From the NCBI GenBank assembly GCA_017590115.1, contig JAGGNK010008559.1:6441888-6505887 (forward strand): a stretch of 64,000 nucleotides of DNA, in the 5' to 3' direction. Origin of the DNA: Montifringilla adamsi (lineage: Eukaryota > Chordata > Aves > Passeriformes > Passeridae). The notes under the pieces were generated by a model. That model did no database searches and was not told the origin of the DNA. It saw nothing but the letters and a program-made list of their open reading frames with translations. The translations under genes were made by a program, and so were the position numbers. This document shows positions 13,801 through 25,278 of this stretch, in pieces; position 1 is the first letter of the stretch; every line of letters begins with the position of its first letter.

Positions 13801-14946
13801 TACGGTCCTTTCAAGGCTCCAATAAAGGAATGAATGCCAGAGCAGAGCCTTCACCCATTCAGATTTCAGCTCTGTTAGCTTTCAATACCAGAAATGTATT
13901 TAAAAGTGGGCAAGGTTTGTTAACTCTAATATACCACTGTCACTCATCCTGCTCCAAAAGAATCAAACTATATATGTGTTGGGATTTGCAATTCAAATGA
14001 AACCATTTTAATTCTTGAAAATGGGCTACTGTGGAGGAAAAAAAAGGCTGTATAAAGGATCACATTAACGTACAGCAATAATATTATAACAGCACTGTTC
14101 GTGATACTATAGTTAGGATTGTGCCAACTGGTTAATTTATGAGCCTTCTCCTTCCCTTTCTGAAATGCCCAGCTGCTTTCCCCCCAGCTTTACAAATTTC
14201 TGATTGAAAGTCTCAAATAAAAGTGCTCTGCTTGTCAGAAAACAAAATTCTATAGACTCGGCTATCATCAGGTTTATTTAAAACAGTAATGACGTTCTAT
14301 GTCCTTTGTAAAATTTATTTTTAAGAGAAATATAACACCATTTATTTTTCCATACATTGCACATGCATTATCACAATGCCATACTTTTTAACTTCCTAAT
14401 ATCCTGAGGAATTTTACTTTTTAGCTTATTGCCTTGTTGTAGGGACTGAAAAGGAGCACTAAGGGCATATTTCAAAAGTTAGTAAGCACAGACTTTGAGA
14501 AAACAGGGGGTTTTATCTGTCTTGCAAAAATCATCACCAGTGACGGAAGAGTTTCTTGATAAAGTGTCTGGGCTGCATGTTGTGGGAAAGTAGTTGTAGG
14601 AAAGGTTCTCTGCTGTTATCAGTCAAGGATAATTAAATAAGAGGACACTTGGAAAGGTATTGCCTTTTAGGCTAATAGTCAGTAGAACTGTATATAACTA
14701 AGAATTAAAAATCTTGCTCCTAAAATAGCAGCATGGTGGGCTCAGTAAGAATGAAGCCAGAGGTTTTAATACTAATGCTTAATGCTATCAGTGACATTAA
14801 TGTTAAGGCTTTTAATAACAACACTGCTGTGAGTATGACAGTTGGAGTCCAGGGTATATGAATACAGGAGAACAGACCTTAAAGAAGTGAACCCAAAATT
14901 TAAAGTTAGGCTTTTACCTGAAGGGAAGGGAATTGGTTTCCGTGTC

Positions 14947-14968
14947 CTTGTAGCAACTGTGCTACAAG
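14947..14968. repeat. Inverted repeat, 9-bp arms
   Basis: CTTGTAGCA and TGCTACAAG are perfect reverse complements separated by ACTG, giving a small hairpin. There is no U run after it and no surrounding gene, so no RNA function is inferred. Confidence 0.8.
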
Positions 14969-15129
14969 ATACAAAATTGTGTATGATCAAAGGAAAGGGA
15001 AGCACTTCCAATGCTAACCTGGTACCAGGGTAGATAGAATTAAGAGACAGAAACTTCCAGAAAAGGAATATGGTCCAGAATTCGTCTCTTTAAAACATTA
15101 AATATATTGGAAACAGGCTAGAAATATGC

Positions 15130-15148
15130 TTCCAGATATTATCTGGAA
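15130..15148. repeat. Inverted repeat, 8-bp arms
   Basis: TTCCAGAT and ATCTGGAA flank ATT. The arms include TTCC/GGAA words used by ETS- and STAT-type factors, but the spacing matches no motif I would name. It is probably incidental. Confidence 0.6.
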
Positions 15149-17771
15149 ATAGAAGCCTAAAGAAAAGGTCAGCTTTTAAAAATAGATACTGTCAGAAGAA
15201 GTCTTGGAATAAGGTACATTCTTTTCAAGTCTTTTCATTTCTGAATATGTGACTGAGGGCTGGGGAATGTGATTACCTGATTCTATGTTCTACTTTTTAA
15301 TCTGGGAAAGTTTTTATTTATAAAAATAAAAGAAGAATTAGACTAAAATTCTTCCTGTTAGCTAGAGTGGTTATTCTGTCACTCACCAAAATGACCCAAA
15401 ACTTGCTCTCTTTCAGCTGAGATGCTTATAAAGGGTGGCTTCTAAATCAAACTCATATTGGCTTTTGTGGGAGTTGTTGTGTGTGTACATACATGTGTGT
15501 GATGCAGGCTAGCACAGGGAAACATGAGATCAGGCCAGCACTTGTGGGCACTTTTCTAGCAGATCACTCTTCCAGTTCCATCCTTTAGAGTACCTTTGCC
15601 AAAATATTTCAGGATGTATGTCACGAGCTGCTCCCCAGCCAGTATTTAATGTATCTTATCTGTATTGTGTATGTGCATATGAGTGTATGTCTAAACAAAC
15701 TTACAGAAATACTCGTATGTAATTAGGTATTTATACTCAGCATATGTTTAAGAAATGGGGTAGACACAAGTACAACTATTGTGTAAATGTATTAATAGAT
15801 GTCTATATGCGTGTATTGATAGTTATGGAAATTTTTGTGTGCATGTGTGTTTCTGTATCCATATTTTGCCAACAATGCAAATATGGGGAGAAAAAGGTTC
15901 AAGTCCAGGGCTAAGGATCTCTGACTAATTCCTGTTACTACTCCTGTCTTCCAGTTTGTGATTGAGGTCACTGAGCACTGATTTAACCCCTATGGGCAAC
16001 AGAAAATGCTGTTTATGGGACCTGTCCATGTTGTCTTCAAGTTTTTGAATCTCAGTTTTTCACAGAAGGATTGAAAAAGAGCATTTATGGAAAAACATGA
16101 GATCATTGTCTACGAGGGATATTTTGAACATTTTCCCATGAGCACATCAGCTCAGGATCTGGGAACACTGAGTTCCTTGAGCTGGGAATGTCCTCGCAGC
16201 AATGCAGGCTCAGAGCTGTTTGTGTGGGATGAGCCAAAGGGCTCCAGTGGTGGACAGAGCTACACTCCCCCTACTTATCCATCCACCCTTCGTGAACAAT
16301 AAGCTGGGCCAACATTAACACATGATGTCGTCCCAGTTTCTCTGGCTACTTCTACAGGATTTGTTTTCTGCTCCTGAGGCCAACTGGCCCAGCCTAGCTT
16401 GCATCAGTACAGTAAAATCACCCTCACCAAAGAGAGGGACTGCATCCAAAGTACCCCTGGGAAAGTGCTCCTTGTTCAGCTTGCACCTGTCCTCACAGCT
16501 CTGTCCTGCAGAGTGCTCAGCCCTAAGTGGGCCCTCTGAGATTTGAGCATCCTGGAGGATGTGCCAGGTCTTGGACCCACTCCCCAGCCCTGTTTGCTCA
16601 CACAGACCGTCTCTGGCTGCTGAATTAGTGGTTTCTTGAGCATGTGCTCAAAAGGCTTGCAGTGTAAATGATGGCTGAATCTCATCTTTAGAATGGTCCA
16701 ACTATTTGCTTAATTCCTATTCCTCTCTTTCTCTGCCCCAGCCTCACTTCCTCATTAAGCCTGATTGTGTAGAAGTCAGAATCTTTGTCCATATGTACAT
16801 TTATGTGTTATTGTCCAAAATAACACATTGTCCTTCTGAATCTGCTGGTGAACTCAGTTACATTTGGCAAGAGTTCATGGTTTAGAAGTTTTAAATTGCT
16901 GGATGTGTGGTGAAAAAAACAGTATCTACTGAGGATGTTGACTCCCAATGAATTCTTCTACCAACAGAAGGCAGGAAACCCTGGCTTCTCATGATGGAAG
17001 CAGTCATAAGAGAAGTATATCCTGGCTCATCAGCACAGCTACAGTGATGAGCACCTGCTGCTTGCCCATCTGATAAAATACTGGGAGGACAGACTGGAAG
17101 AGGAGGGAAGCTGCAGGGAACAAGAGACAGGAGAAAAAGATGGAAGATGGAAATCTAGACGAAAGCTTGCTTCCAGACCCTGGCTGCTAAAAATGTGCAT
17201 GTTTGTTTTATTTTCTGGAGGGTGCAAAAGTAGCAGACATTTGATTTTAACCTTTAACCTGGTTGCAAATTGGAATCCAGAATCCAAATGTTGAGTGCCT
17301 TGGCATACTAGAGGAGTATGCAGTGAAGGTATCTCAGAAGGGGGATGTGTTGAGTGAGGAGATGCTTCAAGACAGTTAATAAAAGCTGCACAAGACAAAA
17401 ACACAGGAGATTGTGTCCAGCTCTAATAATCTGAGATTTAGCATCTTGCTCAGGAGGAAAGTGACTTGTGTGGGTGCATATCCACTGAATATTTCTGAAA
17501 ATACCTTTTATTTTAAATAACTGAACAGAAATTTTTTTTTTCTTTTGAAGGGATGGAAGGTATGAGGTAGTGTTCATATGTTTTATGCTATGATGGGGAT
17601 TACAGACATAGACTTGGAACTAGAACCGACTGTCCTTTTCTTAGTAAGTGACATAACTACTAGACTTTAGAAGCATGGTCTCTTGCATGCTTTTGGTTTT
17701 TTTTTTCCTTTCTGTATCACTGAGACACAGCAGTGATTCAACTGAAAGGCTGAAGAATGCTGTTTGTGCAG

Positions 17772-17839
17772 TCTGATAGTTGGATCATTCTCGTGGGCAG
17801 TGGCAGATGTAAAAGAAAAGGACTTGGGTCTCCCACAAG
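17772..17839 (+). other. Possible short exon (68 nt, phase 2-1)
   Basis: The donor at 17840 is a full consensus (AAG then GTAAGTG), the strongest-looking donor noted in this window. The acceptor before 17772 (GCTGTTTGTGCAG) is moderate. The frame beginning LIVGSFSW is open across the whole segment, but so is a second frame, so openness says little. Its start phase follows from the 7935-7994 candidate and its end phase leads into the 20867-21064 candidate. The peptide is not recognised. Confidence 0.13.
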
Positions 17840-20078
17840 GTAAGTGCCCTGACAATCACATTCTTGCATGAAAGCACAACTTAACCACCCAAAGCAAAGC
17901 AGTTGTTGCAGCTATATTTTGCAAGAGGCTTTATCCTCTTGACTAGATACATGGCTTTATATATTTACAAATGAAGTATATCTGTTAGATCAACCCTTTG
18001 AGGAGTGACAGTTTCATTTCTATTTTGTAAATCCTGATTGATTTCATGTAATCTAGGCTTTGACCTGCTTGACTTTGTAAAAAGCATGGCAGTTGTCAGA
18101 CACTGATGGTCTGTAGCTGTGCAAAAGTCAGCAGAGGAGTGAAGATGCTCAATTTATGTTGGTGCAATTAAAGTGAGGAGAGCAATAGCCAAAGGTTCCT
18201 CTTTTTGCTGTGTCCTCTGTGCCTCTGAGCACGTTAGCAGAGGATTACCTCAGTTCTCACACCTCTGTTTCCTGAGCTGAGATGCTCATGAGGCTTTGCT
18301 CTAGTTACCAAGGTATTTTCAAAGCAAAAGAAATTGCACCTGACAATGTTCATGTGCAACCTGATTGCCAAACATGTGTGCATTTGAAAACATATTAATT
18401 TGGCTTGCTCTGCCTACCATTCCCAGGCTGTGGCTCTGCTTTCCTCTCTATGGTATTTAAACTGTGCTTCCCACAGCAGATTAATCCCAGCACACCCCAT
18501 GTAAGGGTACAGAGAGATGAGATGTGGATGATCTAATGGAGACCCATCATTGTTGAATAATTAATTTAAATTATTAGGGATTATACTCCCTAAGTATTGA
18601 ACAACTGGTCCTGTCTGGAGCTATGTTGTTACATGGTTTTTCATCAGATTGCAATTTCCAAATCTTTTAAGTATTTCTTGGTGGAGTTATGGATCCTGTG
18701 GAGCAAGTTCAAATCTATTGACGACATCTGTCTTGTGCCTGAGTGTTTTATAATCAGGGGATAGCAAACCTTAGGTTCAGTCATAGATGTGAAGAAGAAG
18801 TCAACCAGGTCCTAATAGGCCTGAGTGGTCCTGCCCTTCTGTGCTGTTGATTGGCTTTACTGTTCCCTATGGAGCCTCACCCCACTGGGTTTATTATTTA
18901 GCACAGACAAAAATTGTTTGCTTTTCTGTGTAAAGGACTATTATAAAAAACACTGTTGAAAGTCTGTCTAGAACCTCTTTCTTATAGAAAGTGACTTGGT
19001 TGAGACATTAATTCAGTTGCTGTTTTCTGCAACACATCTGAGGCTTTTCTATACTTTAGAATATGAATACTAAATAGAGGTTACCACCATTTGGCAAATT
19101 AATAGTATGAAACAGGTTTCTAAGACTAGAAATTTGTAATTGACAAAATAACAGGCTCTGTACCTGGCAGGTGTTTGGGGTGATATAATATCCTTGTAAG
19201 TAAATACAACATTTCTCTGAATTTCTGCTGACTTTGGACCTGAATAATGTATGCAGCACTTTTGGGTTCTAGCATGATGCTGAAAAGGGTTACCAGAGAC
19301 CAAGGGTTATGTGACTGCCTTGAGGCTGGTTTACATCCAAGTCTTCTTTTAAACCTGATGATAAATCCTTTCTTCTACTATAAGCTGGAAGTGATTAAGT
19401 TGAAGACAGCAAAGTTATACTTGCTTCAGGAAAATGTGATGGGAATTTGGGCAGACTTACCCAGCAGCCTGAGTTGATCATGTGGGGCCCAGGTTCTGCC
19501 ATGACTCTCAGGAACAGCTCCAGGTCAGTGTTTGAAGTGCGACATGGACAGCACAATCATATTCCGCACCTTGTATTTCTTTATTTCACCTTCATTTCTA
19601 TCCTGGTTACTTTGGCTCTTTTCCTTCACAGCATAAATACTCAGGTTCATGAGTGTAACACATATTAACTTAGAACTTTTATGATTCTGTAGTGAGAGCA
19701 TAACTAATGCATGTTCTTCATGAGGATATGGGAAATAAAAAGTAAGGAAAAAAAAGACCTTTTTTTGATATCTTGAAATGGGAAAATAAGGTAAATTAAT
19801 GTCTCTGCATAATTCCATGAGTTTTTTGTCTAAAATAATGTATGGATTATTATAAGTATAACAAAAAGTCAGACTTATGAGACTGATGCTTAACAGCTGT
19901 TGAGAAAAACCTGACAAACAAAGGCTTTGGCTGCATTTACACAGGGCCAACAATGTGGTAGAGTTGTCTCATTGAACCAAACAGGACTTCTCAGATCTAT
20001 AAAGTTGTTTAGATTCATATACTATGTTGCAATATCCATAATTTGTTGTTAATTTGTCAATACTTTTTCTTTTGTTTC

Positions 20079-20093
20079 TTTTTTTTTTTTTTT
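20079..20093. repeat. Poly-T run, 15 T
   Basis: Run of 15 T in a T-rich stretch beginning near 20062, followed by AAGAAAAG. There is no recognisable retroposed element beside it. Confidence 0.9.
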
Positions 20094-20866
20094 AAGAAAA
20101 GAAGAGGTCAAACTGTTACAATAATTATGGTTAACTTAAAGCAAAATGCTCATCAAAATATTTTTCATTTGAAATAAGATGAGGAGTCGTGTGGAAGGGT
20201 TTCGCTCAAGTATGCATTCAAATTCAGGACAGAAAATGAGCTTGTAAACAGGAAATTCTCTTTTGCAAACCGCAGTGCCAAACACATCTTGATACATACA
20301 GAAACAATCATAAAATGCTTTTTGTTTACAGAACTATTATTGCTCTAATAGAAAGATTAAATTTTGGAAGAGCTGACTGTAAGTTAATGGGGAGGACTTC
20401 AGGCAAGTGACCTCATGAGCATTTGAGTGTGTTGGGAGTCTTTAGTTTGGTGGGTGCATATCTGAAATAAAGCTATACTTTGAGTGAGGTTGATGTTTTT
20501 TAAATTATACTTAAGATAATACTTGAGTGAATGGCTGAAATGGAATCTGGTTCAGGCAATTCACAAGATATCTAAAAAACAAAAGGTCTTGGAAGGAGTT
20601 TTCACCTTTTACTTTCTTTAACTAGCATAATGTATTCAGCTGGGAGGTTTTCTTCTGTCATTGTTTATTCTTTCTTGACCTAAAACTTATGCCAAAGCAA
20701 GATTTTCATGCCAGATAGTGCTAATATTTACCCTGCCTAACAGCTCTTTCTTTCAAATAAGGTAAATTCCATGTGTGCTGCCCAGCAGGGTGTTTCAGAT
20801 GAAGAATTGACATGATGTTGGGTATTTAATTTGGAGGTTCATATAACAGGTTTGCTATCCTTGCAG

Positions 20867-21064
20867 TTTTGTTATTATCTGGAAGAAAAGTTTTGACATC
20901 TGTAATTGTCCACCCACCACTGGAGCAGTCAGACATGCTTTATAATTATATGGAGAAACCTTATGGGCTCAGCTGCAAAATTGACTGTCCAAAGCAAATA
21001 ATGGAGACTTGGCTGCAGAACATGTTCCCCTCCTCAAATAAGACACGATCAGAGAAAGAAAAGA
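20867..21064 (+). other. Possible coding exon (198 nt, phase 1-1)
   Basis: The acceptor TTTGCTATCCTTGCAG ends at 20866 and a donor GTAAGA starts at 21065. The 198 nt between are open in one frame and keep phase (1-1). The translation has mixed composition: a hydrophobic start (LLLSGRKVLTSVIVHPP), then two cysteines four residues apart (SCKIDCPKQ), a Trp, and a basic-acidic end (RSEKEK). This is less homopolymer-driven than other open frames here. The family is unrecognised and there is no neighbouring gene for context. It may be a real exon of a long gene, a decayed exon, or chance; chance remains the likeliest. Confidence 0.22.
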
Positions 21065-21782
21065 GTAAGACTCCTGCATGAAAAAGTGCTGTGGCATTTA
21101 ATAGAATTTGATAATATTTCTACATGAATTATCTACCAGCCTATAAAAATGAACGAGAAAAGATATTCTGCTTCTCCAGTTCTATATGGCAATTAAAAAG
21201 TTATTTAGAACAGATGCTCTCTTTCTAATTCTATGCAATTTTACAGAAATTATTTTAGAATTCTAGTAAAATTATCTATTCCTAAGGATTATTTAATAAA
21301 AAAATTTAAAGGACTTATGCTTTATTCTGTCTAATGAAATTCTAAATGGTTTTTCCATATGAATCTAAAGGTTGTGGCTAGAAGGCTTGCTATTCTTGAA
21401 AATCAAAGGAAAACACTGATTTCAGGGGGAGGCACTGATTTTGGTGGTCTCTGTACATGAATTTCAAGTTTCTCAGTCAGTATAGCTGCTGCTTTATGGG
21501 GACTTCAGGGACAAACTAAGTGAGGGAGGCTTTAGTTGGCCTCTTGAAATGTGGGGCAGTGCTGTGTCAGGTGTTGTCAGTGTAGCAGCTATGAGCAGAT
21601 TCAGAAATCAGTGACAGTAGGTTTTGGACCACTACTTTTAAGTTGCAGCTTTGTGGATTCCTGTAATGTATAATGGGATTGGCAGGAAGTTTTAGGTCAG
21701 TCATATGATATTATAATATATAATATGGTATTATAAATGACATTATAAATGTTTGGTAATGTTATTAATAGTGTGGGGTCTG

Positions 21783-21798
21783 AACATATATATATGTT
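21783..21798. repeat. TA-rich palindrome
   Basis: AACATATATATATGTT is a perfect 16-bp palindrome at the end of a TA-rich stretch (about 21709-21798) that also carries several TATTATAA-like words. Confidence 0.85.
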
Positions 21799-22388
21799 TA
21801 TTGCTAAATCCAATACTTGCTTGTAAAAGGTACAGGAGAACAGAAAGCTTGTTTTCTCTTAGAAAGTAATATATTTTTATCTGCTTTTCTGGGGTCAAAG
21901 TGTACTTTTAATTAGAATTTCCCAGCAACCTGCATTGCTGCTTGCAATCCTTGTATCCTTCAGCTGAGCACCACTGTCCTGCACAACAACAATTTTCTAT
22001 TTTTCTTTTACCCAAGTTTATGAGCTAATATCTTGTGAAGATGATTTTCCTTTCTGGCTTTGCAGATCTGGCATTTCTTGACTGCAAGAATCCAGTTTTA
22101 TTCACTTTAGCACACAGTAGCTGTACTCTGAAAATTTTGCTTTGGTTATTCCAACATGTGTAGTTACATATGGTAATTGGAGCTTGCAGAAATTTATACA
22201 GGGGAATATGTGCAAGTCTGTGTCTGGAGCTGAGGGTACATTAGTCTGTATAAAACCTCAGCTGAATAAAGACAAAGTTTCCAACTTTGTAAACCAAATA
22301 AGCACTTCTCTGAGTCCCAGTTTCCCACAGTTTTTATTGTGTATGTATAGCAGGATGTCTCAGACAGCTTGTCATGTGGAGGGAGTTT

Positions 22389-22416
22389 TCATGTGATGGG
22401 TGAGTTCATCACATGA
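22389..22416. repeat. Hairpin-forming inverted repeat, 10-bp arms
   Basis: TCATGTGATG and CATCACATGA are exact reverse complements separated by 8 nt. The arms carry CATGTG/CACATG E-box cores, so it could equally be a pair of facing factor sites. The stem is too short for a microRNA precursor. Confidence 0.85.
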
Positions 22417-24012
22417 TACAGATTTACATGTTCTTTTTTCCTTTTTTTTAGTCTGAGATCGAGCCACTGTTACAAATTGAGCTTTTGGAAGAGAGCAGTA
22501 GTGACAATATTCATATAAATTAACTCCATTAAAAAAAGACAACCTTTTGTGGTGATTCACTGATTGTTGCCAAAGTCATACAGCTGGCTCTCTGCATCCT
22601 TCTAGAGAAGCCTTAGCAATAGCTAAGCATCCATTTCTGACAGACCAGAGAGGTTTGGGACTCCTTGGAAACTCACAGGGATTTGTTTGATGGAGGGATT
22701 TTCCACAGCAGACTCCCTGGAGTATCTGTGCTTTCAGAGATAAGGCTTTCACTTCACAGCCTGCCAGGCAGGGACGTGCGCTGCGCTTCTCTCTTTGGAG
22801 GAAGGAGCACAACTTGCTCCCTGATTTCAGTGAAACCTGCCAGACCCCATCTCCTCCCTGAACTGCTTAGGCAGCATCTCTGCTGGACTCAGTGGCCTCT
22901 TGTGTCTCTGCAATGCTTTTCCATACAGGAGTCAGTGTGGGTTTCAATTAGAGGAAACATTTTCCTTGTACCCCTTCAAATCCACAGATGACCTGCCTCA
23001 GGCTGCCACTGTAAACTGTTGCCTCCAAACCCATAAGCGTTTACATGAAAACTTTGTTGAATTGTGTGAAGAAACCCAAAGCCAAAATACATGGAGCACA
23101 CAAAGGCAGTTTGCCTGCAGCAAAAGAATTTCTGTTCTCCTCCATTCCCTCTTGTTGAGGCAGGGTGTGGGAAAGGAGGCTTGCAATTCTAGACTTCTGA
23201 CAGAAGTTTGCTTGGTGAAAAGTCACCATTAAGAGCTTTTATTACAGTCAGAGGCAAGCATTTATGTCAGAATAAGTCCACACAGGATAAATCTACCCTA
23301 ACATAAATGCTTGAAAACAAGGTGTCATTCTGTCTATCAGATGCTAGGCACTGAGATCAGGGAATTGTGTTCTGGCCAAGAGGTGCCTGAACAGGGTTTT
23401 GGTATTTTACCTCCTAAACTTCGTATTATACTGATGGCATAAATGGAGAGCCTGGCTGAAAATGTCTAAAATGTGGGTCCCTGGAACACTCCACTTCCTG
23501 GAGGATAGCAGCTCCTTTTCCCCAATCGTCTCTATCCCCTGGTTTCAAAGGAGCCTTGGATGAAGGGTTAGGGGGTGAGGTGTTCTGTTTTCCACCATTC
23601 TTGCAGCCTTGGGAGAGCAAAACCTCTGACTTGTGCTGTGCACCATGAAGAAGAGCAGAGATGCTGCTTGCAGACAGCTGCTGCTACTGGTCACACCTGG
23701 ATTCTCAACTATTTGGAATATCATCCCAGCTTTATGCTTGGATTTCCGCAGGAACTTGGGGAATTAATGTAAGAAATGTAGTGTAACGTAAAACTAATGC
23801 TTAAACCTGAGGCATAAATGTGGTAATGTTCCAGTGAGCTGTAGCATACAGGAAAATCTGTGAGTCAGAGCAGGTTGGAGGCTGAGCCATAGTCACTATT
23901 GTCATGCTGTGGCAGAGGAGAAGTCCTCAGAAGTATTTGAAAAGATAAAAATAACTTGTGGGCAGGAATTGCTGTGATCATCAGCAGTAGTGTTGCTTGG
24001 TAATGTGTGTTA

Positions 24013-24055
24013 ATGTGTTAATGACCTAAATTGCCCGGTGTTAATGACCTAATTT
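24013..24055. repeat. Two-copy tandem duplication, about 22 bp
   Basis: GTGTTAATGACCTAA occurs twice (about 24016 and 24038), each copy followed by a near-identical A/T-T-T-G stretch. A third partial GTGTTAATG-like piece precedes them. It is likely a recent local slippage or duplication. Confidence 0.85.
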
Positions 24056-24080
24056 GAGGGGGAAAAAAGGGAAAAAGAGG
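24056..24080 (+). repeat. Polypurine tract, 25 nt
   Basis: An unbroken G/A run (GAGGGGG, six A, GGG, five A, GAGG) directly follows the tandem duplication. Purine tracts like this can form triplex DNA. No retroviral sequence is present, so it is not called a retroviral polypurine tract. Confidence 0.8.
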
Positions 24081-24734
24081 TCAAGGGTAGAATAAGAGAG
24101 AGAACTTCGAGGATAACAACAGGTAAAAGAAGCTTGGAAAGCGTGATCTACATGGAAAAATGAAAGGAAAACTTTAGCCAAGTACTTTAGGAGTAACCTG
24201 CAGGCTCTAGGCCAGGCACAGCTTTTCTGTCAGCACTTGCATACCCACTTTCTGAGCCATTAGCTTATGGACAAGACCCAGGCTGTGGTGCCCATTTTCC
24301 CATTTTTTTCCACTGTGTGCCCTGTGGAAAATTGGGGAACCCTCAAGGCTGTGTATGGACGTGCTGGAGGAGCTTCCTGCCATGGATCCAGTAAGGTGTG
24401 GGAAGTGCCAGCAAGGTTTACCCTCAGATGGCTGTATGGAGCCTTGGAGGTTGTTTTGGGACAGAGGACCCTTCTGGATTAGACAAACTCTGAAATATAT
24501 TGCAGAGTTGATATTTAATCCTTCTTTGGAGCAAGGGAAAGGTGCCATGTAATTTTCTTGAGATCCCCAACTGATGGCATTTTCCTATACTCTGTTTCAT
24601 GTTTCAGGAAATATAGTGTGAAGTGGGGGAAAAAACACCATGGAGAGTGAAAGTGGGAAGAATATAAAGGTTGTGGTCAGACTCCACAAGTGTGAAATAT
24701 TGTTGACAAATTATTTTTGATAACTCCCTCTTAT

Positions 24735-25037
24735 CAACAAATTCTGCACTGGAGTGGCCCCACCTTGAATCCTGTGTGCAGTTTTGGGCACCACAGTGTA
24801 ACAAAGACATTGAGCAACTAGAGACCATCAAAGGGAGAACCATGAGGATGGTGGAGGGTCTGGAGGAGAAGCCATCTGAGGAGTGGCTGAGGACACTTGG
24901 TCTGTTCAGTCTGGAGAAGAGGAGAGTGAGGAGAGACATCGTGGCCTTCAACGTCCTTGTGAGGAGAAGAGGAGGGACAGGCACCGACTTCTTCCCTCTC
25001 ATGACCAGGGACAGGACTCAAGGAAATGGCATGAAGT
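24735..25037 (+). pseudogene. C-terminal fragment of CR1 ORF2 (reverse transcriptase)
   Basis: The + frame running through 24776 reads HLESCVQFWAPQ, then GLFSLEKRRVRRD, then DRTQGNGMK. These are the conserved C-terminal words of the CR1 ORF2 polyprotein (endonuclease plus reverse transcriptase). The frame ends at a TGA at 25037-25039. Only roughly the last hundred codons survive; the endonuclease and catalytic reverse-transcriptase parts are missing, so it has no activity. The middle (after RRDIV) differs from the usual sequence, which suggests drift or a small indel. Confidence 0.85.
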
Positions 25038-25278
25038 GAACCAGGGAGGGGTAGGTTGAACATCAGGAAAAGGCTCTTCACCCAGAGGGTGTTTGGACAC
25101 TGAGCAGGCTACTCAGGGCAGTGGTCATAGCACCAGCCTGACAGAGCTCACGAAGTATTTGAACAATGCTCTCAGGCTCATGGTGTGACGCTTGGGGATG
25201 TCCTATACAGGACTAAGAGTTGGACTCAATGATCCCATGGGTCCCTTCCAACTCTGGATATTCTATGATTCTATGATT
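24735..25278 (+). mobile_element. CR1 LINE, 5'-truncated 3' end
   Basis: The 3' half matches the well-known CR1 tail. CTCTTCACCCAGAGGGTG is followed by a GTTGGACTCAATGATCCCATG-like stretch, GGTCCCTTCCAACTCTGGATA and terminal ATTCTATG octamer repeats ending at 25278. The 5' part encodes the end of the ORF2 reverse-transcriptase protein. The copy is severely 5'-truncated, as is usual for CR1, and retrotransposition-incompetent. The 5' border is approximate. Substitutions are moderate, so it is not among the oldest copies. Confidence 0.95.

Larger units (their letters stand above)
5231..20866. other. Unique noncoding sequence
   Basis: About 15.6 kb without a supportable gene or a recognisable interspersed repeat. 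The sequence is AT-rich with short T runs (for example 13511-13524), short TG/TA-rich patches around 6448-6470 and 15476-15880, and small inverted repeats. The TAAT- and ATGCAAA-containing block near 10.6-10.8 kb and two possible short exons (7935-7994, 17772-17839) are listed separately. Confidence 0.65.
21065..24734. other. Unique noncoding sequence
   Basis: No supportable gene. The stretch contains TA-rich DNA at about 21709-21798, a hairpin at 22389 and a short tandem duplication at 24013. Around 22.6-23.2 kb several overlapping frames of about 60-110 codons are open on both strands. None has a recognisable domain, and the mutual overlap suggests slightly higher GC and few stops rather than a gene. 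Confidence 0.65.

Noticed and set aside
17039..17404. 121-codon minus-strand open frame rich in Ser, Pro and His
   Set aside because: It reads the complement of a purine-rich stretch (about 17070-17160), which removes stops on that strand. No domain is seen.
19525..19953. 142-codon open frame on the minus strand, the longest in the window
   Set aside because: No recognisable domain, composition set by AT-rich DNA, no promoter or splice context and no homologous family recognised. One frame of this length is expected by chance in 64 kb.
22560..23235. Cluster of overlapping frames on both strands, considered as a gene
   Set aside because: At least five mutually overlapping frames of similar length point to locally low stop density. 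No splice pattern or domain was found.
24604..25002. 132-codon minus-strand open frame
   Set aside because: Most of it lies antisense to the CR1 ORF2 fragment, whose sense frame explains the sequence.
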